Shown here: piece by piece, positions 6,156 through 11,900 of the stretch
Numbering within the stretch: the stretch's first letter is position 1
How the letters are laid out: each line of letters opens with the position of its first letter
From: Clostridiales bacterium UBA1248
Lineage (GTDB): Bacteria; Bacillota; Clostridia; Oscillospirales; CAG-272
Length of the DNA stretch: 11,900 nucleotides
Direction: 5' to 3'
NCBI GenBank assembly: GCA_002308615.1
Contig: DBWC01000112.1
Location: forward strand, 10,509-22,408
Notes under the pieces: model-generated
What the model saw: the letters and a program-made list of their open reading frames with translations, nothing else
Told to the model about the DNA's origin: nothing
The model's database searches: none
Position numbers and translations under genes: made by a program

Positions 6156-6184
6156 TTGACAATTATAAATAATTATGATAAAGT
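6156..6184 (+). promoter_or_regulatory. Sigma-A promoter of the dockerin-LRR gene
   Basis: TTGACA (6156-6161), a 17-nt spacer, extended TG (6176-6177) and TAAAGT (6179-6184, 4 of 6 bases). The expected start is near 6191, which leaves a leader of about 30 nt. An upstream in-frame ATG at 6175 falls inside the promoter and so cannot be the start. Confidence 0.7.
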
Positions 6185-6219
6185 ATTATTATGCAAAATA
6201 TAATGATAAGGATCAAATT

Positions 6220-8373
6220 ATGAAAAAAATCATCAGTTTAGCTCTGACCATGTCAACGCTTCTGTCGTTGATATTAGCAAGCGGCGCGCTTGCGTTTCTC
6301 AAAGGAGATATGAACGGCGACGATCAGATCGATAATAAGGACGTCGTATCCCTGTTCAGATTCGTATCCGCCTCCGAGAACGTTGACTATGATTCCGCGT
6401 TCGATATAAACGAAGACGGATTTATAGACAACAAGGACGTGGTCTCGCTTTTCAGATCGCTCAGTACAAGTGAAGAAAAATACGAGCCTACACCCGACAA
6501 CTGTTTTGACTTTGAAAAGAAACCGGACGGAACGTATGAGTTAAAGCCGGACAGTACAGCCAACCTGCCGGAAACTCTGATCATACCGGAAACGTATAAC
6601 GGCAAATCCGTAACGTCGATCGGCGAAGGCGCGTTTAAAAACTGTACCGTTATAGTTATAGTTATAATACTCGGCAATATCCGTGATATAGGCGATCACG
6701 CCTTTGACGGCTGTACGAATCTTAAGAACGTTAAGATGTCAGACGATCTGCAGACGGTGGGTGATTACGCTTTCAACGGCTGCAGCAGTCTTACGAGCGT
6801 GACGTTCGGCAAATCCGTAACAAGCATAGGCGAAGGCGCGTTCAGCGGCTGTACGAATCTGGTAAGAGCCAATATGCCTAACAGCGTGACGGATATAGGC
6901 GCGCAGGCGTTTTACCGTTGTTCCTCGTTATCCGGCGTATCGTTCGGAACGAATCTTAAATTCATAGGTGAAAAAGCGTTTTCATACTGTATTGTCATAA
7001 TCATCATAATAATACCCGGAAACGTGGAAAATATAGGAAAAGAAGCCTTTGCATACTGCTCCGGATTAAAGACAGTCAGATTCGGCGGCTCGCTCACAAG
7101 TATAGGCGCGGGAGCGTTCAGCCATTGCGACAGCCTTGAATCTGTGGATATACCGGACAGCGTGACGGAGATAGGCGCAAACGCGTTTGCAGACTGCGTC
7201 TCGCTTACAACCGTGACTATCGGCTCAAACGTAGTCCGCATAGGCGACGGCGCGTTCTCCGGCTGTATTCTTATAGTAATCATCATAATCCCGGAAAATG
7301 TCGGTACGCTCGGCAAAAATATATTCGCCGATTGTGCGGCTCTTGAAAAGGTAATATTCAAGACCGTAAACGGTTGGTACGTGAACGGAGAAAAGATCTC
7401 ACCCGAGGATCTGTCCGATCCGGAAAAAGCCGCGGAACTGCTTAAAGCTGATTATTCAGAATACGAATGGACAACAGAAACTTCGTCAGAAGAATATGAT
7501 AGTAATATTTGGGTAGCACACGGTCAATACTTGCTCGCAAACGGAACGCAGAACGCTTGGGACGGCAAAGACACGTCGCTCTATAAAGCATCTACTCTGA
7601 AATCCATAAAGCTTAATTTGGTAAAAGGTATCAACGAGAGCTTATATGAAGCTCTTTCAGGTAAAGATATTTTGTATCTGTATACGATTGATCTTATATT
7701 CGGAACAAAGGACTCCGGTTGGAAAAGTAAATTTTATAAGGATGGATCATTATATAATGCAAACGGCTCTTACTGTTTTAAAATCGCTAAATGCAATATA
7801 AAAACAGAAGGGCAAATTGTAGAATATGTTGAAAAACAATGGATACCCGACCCTGCAACTTCTAATGCGGAGTCATTGACTCCTGAGACGCTTTTTATAC
7901 CGCCGTGGCAGGATGAGAAAGACGAAAACGGGTTTAACTGGAACAATAATCCCGTGGTCACAGGAGGTGCCGGTCTGTATACTCTTGTTATTGTGCAGTA
8001 TAAAAACAGTTCATCTGCCGGTCATCCCGGATTCGGGATAGGGCTTGTTTTAAAAGAGAAAATGAACGGTATAGATTATGAAGAAATCAAACAGTTCATA
8101 CCATCTGAACATACATACGGTGTTATCGGCAGCTTTAGCGGCAGCGATTGGTCAAATGATGTTGCAATGACTGCTGCCGGAAGCAATCAATGGAAATGCG
8201 AGATTGAACTCAGAAAAGGTACTAGTCTCAAAGTAAGGGCTGACGGTTCATGGATCTATAGCTGGGGCGATGCTGACGGGAATTACATATCTGTCGACTC
8301 CGACGGCATTTATATCATAACCATAACGTTTAATGAAAAAAGCAAAGGAATTGTTTCAATAAGAAAAAAGTGA
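6220..8373 (+). CDS. Secreted dockerin / BspA-type LRR protein with SusE/F-like C-terminal domain
   Basis: A 717-residue secreted protein with AAGGA 7 nt before ATG 6220. Signal peptide 1-25. Dockerin type I-like domain about 28-80, with two near-identical Ca-binding repeats (DMNGDDQIDNKDVVSLFR, 30-47; DINEDGFIDNKDVVSLFR, 62-79). BspA-type (LRR_5) repeats about 130-380: eleven 23-residue units with the core IGxxAFxxC. Units 1, 6 and 10 replace the usual SLTSI strand with Ile/Val runs (VIVIVIIL, IVIIIIIIP, ILIVIIIIP). An unrecognised region spans 380-630. The last 85 residues (VIGSFSGSDW...GIYIITI) resemble SusE/SusF-type starch-binding domains. By family, the dockerin should dock on a cohesin scaffold and the LRR domain may bind protein or glycan; no catalytic domain was seen. 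Third codon positions become visibly more A/T-rich after about 7440, which may mark a fusion of parts with different histories. Confidence 0.8.
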   Translation: MKKIISLALTMSTLLSLILASGALAFLKGDMNGDDQIDNKDVVSLFRFVSASENVDYDSAFDINEDGFIDNKDVVSLFRSLSTSEEKYEPTPDNCFDFEKKPDGTYELKPDSTANLPETLIIPETYNGKSVTSIGEGAFKNCTVIVIVIILGNIRDIGDHAFDGCTNLKNVKMSDDLQTVGDYAFNGCSSLTSVTFGKSVTSIGEGAFSGCTNLVRANMPNSVTDIGAQAFYRCSSLSGVSFGTNLKFIGEKAFSYCIVIIIIIIPGNVENIGKEAFAYCSGLKTVRFGGSLTSIGAGAFSHCDSLESVDIPDSVTEIGANAFADCVSLTTVTIGSNVVRIGDGAFSGCILIVIIIIPENVGTLGKNIFADCAALEKVIFKTVNGWYVNGEKISPEDLSDPEKAAELLKADYSEYEWTTETSSEEYDSNIWVAHGQYLLANGTQNAWDGKDTSLYKASTLKSIKLNLVKGINESLYEALSGKDILYLYTIDLIFGTKDSGWKSKFYKDGSLYNANGSYCFKIAKCNIKTEGQIVEYVEKQWIPDPATSNAESLTPETLFIPPWQDEKDENGFNWNNNPVVTGGAGLYTLVIVQYKNSSSAGHPGFGIGLVLKEKMNGIDYEEIKQFIPSEHTYGVIGSFSGSDWSNDVAMTAAGSNQWKCEIELRKGTSLKVRADGSWIYSWGDADGNYISVDSDGIYIITITFNEKSKGIVSIRKK

Positions 8374-8468
8374 TTTTCAAAGGACGTATAATACAAGTAA
8401 TTATTCGCTGTCTTGAGGTGACGAGATTACTTACAAAGAGGCAATTAACTCTCTAATACAAATGAAAA

Positions 8469-8515
8469 GGCTGCACTCGGGCAGCCCTTTCGCTTGCCTT
8501 CTCCTTTGGGAGAAG
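8469..8515 (-). terminator. Tandem hairpins between convergent sigE and LRR genes
   Basis: Read leftward from the sigE stop: a first hairpin CTTCTCC/GGAGAAG (8515-8509 with 8504-8498, 4-nt loop), then GGCTGC/GCAGCC (8486-8481 with 8474-8469) followed by TTTTCATTTG. The second is the likely sigE terminator. In the rightward direction it is followed only by CTTTCGCTT, so it would be weak for the LRR gene. The rest of 8374-8468 has one loose dyad (AGTAAT/ATTACT, about 8394-8429) and nothing else I can name. Confidence 0.6.
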
Positions 8516-8516
8516 A

Positions 8517-9230
8517 TTATATGATTTTTTCTATCTGTTCTTTAAGCCTCTCTATTATTTTCTTTTCAAGCCGGGAGATGTAGGACTGGGAGATACCGAG
8601 GAGGTCGGCGACCTCCTTTTGCGTCAGCTCGCGGCCGCCGCGCAGACCGAACCGCAGCTCTATTATCTGTTTTTCTCTGTCCGGCAGTGCGTCGACCAGC
8701 CGCTTTACCATAACGCGCTCCTCGTGATCCTCAAGCCCTTTTGATATGCTGTCCGGATCCGAGCCGAGCACGTCGCCGACGAGAAGCTCGTTTCCGTCCC
8801 AGTCTATATTTATGGGCTCGTCAAGAGATACCTCCGCGCGCAGATAAGAGTTTTTTCTTATATACATAAGTATTTCGTTTTCGATACAGCGGCTGCAGTA
8901 CGTTGCAAGCTTTATATTTTTGTCGTCTTTGAACGTGTTCACACCTTTGATCAGCCCTATCGTGCCTATTGAGATCAGATCCTCAAGCCCTATGCCCGTG
9001 TTTTCAAAGCGTTTGGCGATATATACCACAAGGCGCAGATTGTGTTCTATAAGTTTTTTTCTCGCCTCCGGGTCGTCCTTCATTTTCAAAACGGCGTCCG
9101 CCTCCTCCTCCGCGGAAAGCGGAGGGGGAAGCGTTTGGGGACCGTTTATGTAAAATATCAGATCGTTATCATCAAGCCCGGCGATCTTACAAAGTCCGAA
9201 GAGCTTTTTTATAAATATGATCAGTTTCAT
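8517..9230 (-). CDS. sigE: RNA polymerase sporulation sigma factor SigE (pro-sigma-E)
   Basis: A 237-residue protein with the diagnostic sigma-E stretches LPPPL (34-38), FENTGIGLEDLISIGTIGL, NIDWDGNELL and SQSYISRLEK. Region 2 is about 60-125 and region 4 about 180-228, with the helix-turn-helix TQKEVADLLGISQSYIS. The first about 27 residues (MKLIIFIKKLFGLCKI...) are the basic, hydrophobic pro-sequence that keeps sigma-E inactive at the membrane until SpoIIGA cuts near FYINGP. It drives early mother-cell transcription in sporulation. ATG 9230 is chosen because AAGGAG lies 7 nt upstream; an in-frame GTG at 9254 overlaps spoIIGA and lacks support. It follows spoIIGA directly, as usual, but sigG, normally next, is absent and a convergent LRR gene lies there instead. 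Confidence 0.96.
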   Translation of the reverse strand: MKLIIFIKKLFGLCKIAGLDDNDLIFYINGPQTLPPPLSAEEEADAVLKMKDDPEARKKLIEHNLRLVVYIAKRFENTGIGLEDLISIGTIGLIKGVNTFKDDKNIKLATYCSRCIENEILMYIRKNSYLRAEVSLDEPINIDWDGNELLVGDVLGSDPDSISKGLEDHEERVMVKRLVDALPDREKQIIELRFGLRGGRELTQKEVADLLGISQSYISRLEKKIIERLKEQIEKII

Positions 9231-9244
9231 AGCATATCTCCTTT

Positions 9245-10090
9245 TTACCCGCACAGCGAGGCGGGGATTATTCCGTCAAAACCGCCGAAATCCGTGTCCG
9301 AAACGACGGCGACCACGGCGCGTCTGTCACAGCCTTTGACGGATACGCGCTCCGGCAGAAAACCGCAAAGCAGCTTACCGCCGCCCACGCTGCTGCTCGG
9401 GATTATACGCAGACCGTCCGCCGCTTTGCTCATATCGGTACAGGAAAGAGCCTCGTACAGCTCGTCGTCGACACAGCATCTGACGCATTCGAGACTCGTT
9501 ATTATCACGGGCGAGCCTGAAACCGGCTCGCGCAGAAGCGAACCGCTGTCGGACAGACAGCGCAGTGTTGCCTGTCCGCGTTTGCCGACGATAATAACGG
9601 ACACCTCTTTTTTCGCGCTCTGTCTGTTGAATATTTTGCCCGTGATATATGACGCGGCTGCGCTCAGAAGTCCGAGTACGCAGAACGTGCCGAGCGGTAT
9701 GTCAGACAAAATCGGCGCCGCGGCTGAGTTGACGCTTATACCGCGTCCGAGCTTGCTCAAAAGAACGTAAGCCGCCGTTATACCGCCTCCGCTCAGAAGC
9801 GACAGACCGAAGAACAGCGCGGCGCATTTCAAAAACGCAAAGCCGCGTAAGCGCGGATAGGCTATAAAGCACATTAGAGCCGCGCACGCCGTGTTGCATA
9901 TGATCGATATTACGCTGTTTTCTATGAACAGCGCCGCAACGGCGTAAACTCCGCCCAGCACGGAGGAGAGTATAAGCAAAAATGGCTTATGTTTTATATG
10001 CAGTATTTTTGCCGTGCAGAACAGCACGAGAAAATCCATTGAAAAGTTTATCAAAAACAAAACGTCGCCGTATACGATCACACCGTCCAT
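9245..10090 (-). CDS. spoIIGA: Sporulation sigma-E factor-processing peptidase SpoIIGA
   Basis: A 281-residue protein with five predicted TM helices (about 6-27, 35-55, 60-78, 85-110, 130-150) and a cytoplasmic aspartic-protease domain. The catalytic Asp is D181 in LSDSGSLLREPVSGSPVII, equivalent to the family's DTGNxLxDPLTGxPV motif but with DSGS in place of DTGN. The end, GGFDGIIPASL, fits the family C-terminus. SpoIIGA is activated by the forespore signal SpoIIR and cleaves pro-sigma-E; spoIIR is not in the window. ATG 10090 is preferred since GGTGA sits 5 nt upstream; alternatives are ATG 10093 and GTG 10099. Its stop lies 14 nt before sigE, which fits one operon. Only a weak -10-like TAGAAT (about 10109-10114) was seen upstream and no convincing Spo0A box. 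Confidence 0.92.
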   Translation of the reverse strand: MDGVIVYGDVLFLINFSMDFLVLFCTAKILHIKHKPFLLILSSVLGGVYAVAALFIENSVISIICNTACAALMCFIAYPRLRGFAFLKCAALFFGLSLLSGGGITAAYVLLSKLGRGISVNSAAAPILSDIPLGTFCVLGLLSAAASYITGKIFNRQSAKKEVSVIIVGKRGQATLRCLSDSGSLLREPVSGSPVIITSLECVRCCVDDELYEALSCTDMSKAADGLRIIPSSSVGGGKLLCGFLPERVSVKGCDRRAVVAVVSDTDFGGFDGIIPASLCG

Positions 10091-10157
10091 CATCCTCACC
10101 CCGAAGATATTCTACACCTTTTTCTGCGCATAAAACCGCGAAATAAGATATGAGAAT

Positions 10158-10191
10158 AAAAAAAGAACGGACGATCTGTAAGACCGTCCGT
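10158..10191 (-). terminator. Terminator of the diguanylate cyclase gene, leftward
   Basis: ACGGACG pairs with CGTCCGT (10191-10185 with 10173-10167) and extends by GTCT/AGAT to an 11-bp stem with a 3-nt loop. TCTTTTTTTATT follows on the minus strand. It separates the cyclase from spoIIGA-sigE. Confidence 0.85.
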
Positions 10192-10229
10192 GCGCTTGAA
10201 TATTATTTTTTCAACAAAGATATTCTATA

Positions 10230-11396
10230 TCAGCCCGCCGCCTGACGAGCTTTGTTCTTTTTGCGCTCTTTTTCAAGATACAGCTTTTTATCCGCGTTGT
10301 TGATGCAGTCCCGGATGCTCTCTTTGCCGTCCTCGTAAACGTCGTAGCCGAAGCTTACGGACAGCGTAAACGGCGTTTGACCGGATGCTTTTGCCGCCTC
10401 AGCGCGTAAATCCTGTATAAGCTGTTCCGTTTCCTGCAGTTGTACCGGGTGGATTATGAGTATGAACTCGTCTCCGCCGTATCTGCATAAGAACGACGGC
10501 ATACTGTGACTGTTTACGGCTTTTTTCAGACTGTCGGCAACTATGACGAGCGCGTTGTCGCCCTCACTGTGACCGTATGAGTCGTTTATGGATTTGAATC
10601 CGTCTATATCCATCATGATCACGACGGTCAGTCTTCCCTCAACGCTTAAGTTCGATCTCAATGAAACGTAGTGCGCAAGCTGACTGCGGTTGTTTAACTG
10701 AGTCAAAGGATCAAGTGAAACGCGCAGCTCAAGAGACTGGATGTAGAATACGAGCATAAGAGCCATGGCGCTGAAGCAGTATATCGGTATATAAGGGAAA
10801 ACGAACTGTACGCCGCCTCCGGCTATGACCATAAGAGGGAAGAAGCCGATAAAGAGGTGTTTTCTTTTTTCGTCAGCCTGTTTTTCGCTTCTTGCTTTGC
10901 GTACGGTGTAGAAGATGATTGCCGCCATGTAGATATAAGGAACGGCAACAAGATAGATGTTGTAAGCCCACAGCGTGTCAAGAGAGTCGTTTATAAGCGA
11001 TCCCGGCGCTATAAAATAGTGTATTATCATTACAAGCGTCGAAATCATGAAAGGGAAAAGAACCGCGAATTTATTTATACGCCTGTTCCTGTGCGGCACC
11101 TGCTCGTACGCCATAACGAACTGAAGCCAGAAATACATCGTCGCCGCCATCAGGATATAGACGAGAAAGTCGTTTATGACGACAAGGAACCGCGTCCTCG
11201 GGATCAGATTCGACTCAATAAGCGCCCACATACAGTCAACGGCAAAATACAGCATAAAGATGACCAGAACGTGATCGAATTTGATCATCTTCTCCTGCCT
11301 GTCTATATTAAAATGGTTGTGGAACAGAAGTATACCGAACACTATAAGACATACGACGTTCGCTTCAATATAATAAACGGCGGCGGAAACTTCCAT
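10230..11396 (-). CDS. Membrane-bound diguanylate cyclase (GGDEF protein)
   Basis: A 388-residue protein: seven predicted TM helices (about 8-26, 42-60, 70-96, 109-130, 143-164, 181-199, 203-222), then a GGDEF domain (about 223-385). The active-site motif RYGGDEF is intact (307-311 for GGDEF), with DPLTQLNNR (229-237) and the metal-binding MDIDGF (262-267; D263). It is expected to make c-di-GMP from two GTP at the inner membrane face, with the TM part sensing an unknown signal. The inhibitory I-site RxxD, expected five residues before GGDEF, is absent (the segment there reads SHSMPSFLC), so product inhibition of the usual type is unlikely. The start is set by GGAG 7 nt upstream. It is monocistronic, with its own promoter and terminator. 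Confidence 0.93.
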   Translation of the reverse strand: MEVSAAVYYIEANVVCLIVFGILLFHNHFNIDRQEKMIKFDHVLVIFMLYFAVDCMWALIESNLIPRTRFLVVINDFLVYILMAATMYFWLQFVMAYEQVPHRNRRINKFAVLFPFMISTLVMIIHYFIAPGSLINDSLDTLWAYNIYLVAVPYIYMAAIIFYTVRKARSEKQADEKRKHLFIGFFPLMVIAGGGVQFVFPYIPIYCFSAMALMLVFYIQSLELRVSLDPLTQLNNRSQLAHYVSLRSNLSVEGRLTVVIMMDIDGFKSINDSYGHSEGDNALVIVADSLKKAVNSHSMPSFLCRYGGDEFILIIHPVQLQETEQLIQDLRAEAAKASGQTPFTLSVSFGYDVYEDGKESIRDCINNADKKLYLEKERKKNKARQAAG

Positions 11397-11470
11397 GATT
11401 TATCTCCAGTAGCAACACAGTCAGAGTTGTATTTTTGCCATATCGTATAACGTAATAATTATACATTTTG

Positions 11471-11499
11471 ATATTATCATAATTTGACGGATATTTCAA
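11471..11499 (-). promoter_or_regulatory. Sigma-A promoter of the diguanylate cyclase gene
   Basis: On the minus strand: TTGAAA (11499-11494), a 17-nt spacer, extended TG, TAATAT (11476-11471). The expected start is about 11464, which gives a leader of roughly 67 nt. No c-di-GMP riboswitch signature was seen in that leader. Confidence 0.6.
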
Positions 11500-11540
11500 G
11501 TAATTTTTTAAAAAAATTCTTTTAAATTTTCTTTCGGCAT

Positions 11541-11568
11541 AAAAAGCGGAGACTTTCATCGTCTCCGC
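11541..11568 (-). terminator. Terminator of the ZIP transporter gene
   Basis: GCGGAGAC pairs perfectly with GTCTCCGC (11546-11553 with 11561-11568; 8 bp, 7-nt loop). On the minus strand it is followed by TTTTT. It begins 17 nt past the stop codon. Confidence 0.85.
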
Positions 11569-11585
11569 GTGTTTTATCAAATGTA

Positions 11586-11900
11586 TCATCCGAGCGCCAC
11601 GTCAAGCACCATCATAAGCGTGAAGCCGAGCGCAAACATTATAACGCCTATATTTGAGTGCTCGCCCGCGGACATATCCGGTATGAGCTCCTCGACAACA
11701 ACGTATATCATTGCGCCCGCCGCAAACGACAATAGGTAAGGCATGACGGGTATGAGCAGGTTGGTTGCAAGAACGGTCAGCGCCGCGCCAACGGGTTCCA
11801 CCGCGCCGGAGAGCGCGCCGTCGCGGAACGCTTTCCATTTGCTTTTGCCCTCGGCGTGAAGAGGCATGGATATAATTGCGCCTTCGGGGAAGTTCTGTAT
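11586..11900 (-). CDS. ZIP-family metal transporter, C-terminal part (cut by window edge)
   Basis: The reading frame is open to the right edge of the window, giving 104 residues of C-terminus. It starts in the hallmark ZIP segment QNFPEGAIISMPL, equivalent to the HNxPEG metal-binding motif of TM4; the first His is Gln here. It continues through EPVGAALTVLA (TM5-6 region) and VVEELIPD to a final TM helix. ZIP proteins import zinc or other divalent metals, or in some bacterial GufA-like members move them with low selectivity. An internal ATG at 11867 is not the true start. The combination of QNFPEG and a short C-terminus is closer to GufA/ZupT-like proteins than to eukaryotic ZIPs, by inference. 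Confidence 0.88.
   Translation of the reverse strand: MQNFPEGAIISMPLHAEGKSKWKAFRDGALSGAVEPVGAALTVLATNLLIPVMPYLLSFAAGAMIYVVVEELIPDMSAGEHSNIGVIMFALGFTLMMVLDVALG

Noticed and set aside
5988..6203. 71-residue rightward frame in the divergent intergenic region
   Set aside because: It runs through two promoters and a terminator hairpin, has no ribosome binding site, and is better explained by the structured element.
6646..7297. Diversity-generating retroelement target for the Ile/Val runs
   Set aside because: No reverse transcriptase, template repeat or adenine-specific variation is visible, and the runs are in internal repeats rather than a C-terminal variable region.
6912..7361. 149-residue leftward reading frame opposite the LRR repeats
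   Set aside because: Its repeats mirror the 69-bp LRR units of the real gene on the other strand; no start signals.
9042..9770. 242-residue rightward reading frame opposite sigE and spoIIGA
   Set aside because: It spans two well-supported genes on the other strand and encodes low-complexity Ser/Pro/Thr-rich sequence with no family.
10092..10140. Spo0A box upstream of spoIIGA
   Set aside because: TTCGCGG is the best match and differs at two positions from the TGNCGAA consensus complement; not enough to call.

Overview
The window looks like a chromosome segment from a spore-forming gut or rumen clostridium, most likely Oscillospiraceae/Ruminococcaceae-like. The evidence is a clear spoIIGA-sigE sporulation pair, strong sigma-A promoters of Firmicutes type, AGGAG-like ribosome binding sites, a zinc-type ribosomal protein L31, and large secreted proteins with dockerin, BspA-type leucine-rich-repeat and glycoside hydrolase domains. 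The taxonomic call is an inference from gene content. No tRNA, rRNA, CRISPR array or intact transposon was seen.

Layout. Positions 1-433 are mostly non-coding: a palindromic intergenic repeat (21-80), a terminator, a near-consensus promoter (141-169) driving an apparently stand-alone structured RNA of about 160 nt that ends in its own terminator (about 176-336), then two more strong hairpins (345-402). A possible 45-residue lysine-rich peptide gene (434-571) meets tail to tail with a leftward pair, an IMPACT/YigZ-family protein and the ribosome-associated GTPase HflX. Between hflX and the upstream rpmE (L31) lies an array of small palindromes with unrelated stems, separated by one conserved 7-11 bp spacer that inverts at the middle (2482-2650). 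rpmE has its own extended -10 promoter and a roughly 107-nt structured leader.

The centre holds two large divergent genes for surface or secreted proteins. Leftward is a membrane-anchored DUF5060/DUF4038 (GH140-like) glycosidase with two discoidin-type domains. Rightward is a secreted protein with an N-terminal dockerin, eleven BspA-type leucine-rich repeats (three carrying unusual Ile/Val runs) and a C-terminal SusE/F-like putative starch-binding domain. The 285-bp gap between them has two good promoters, a palindrome over one -10 box, and a structured element ending in a leftward terminator. Together they suggest extracellular polysaccharide use, possibly involving a cohesin-dockerin complex.

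The right third is leftward: spoIIGA-sigE (mother-cell sigma factor and its processing protease, not followed by sigG), a seven-TM diguanylate cyclase with its own promoter and terminator, and the C-terminal part of a ZIP-family metal transporter cut by the window edge.
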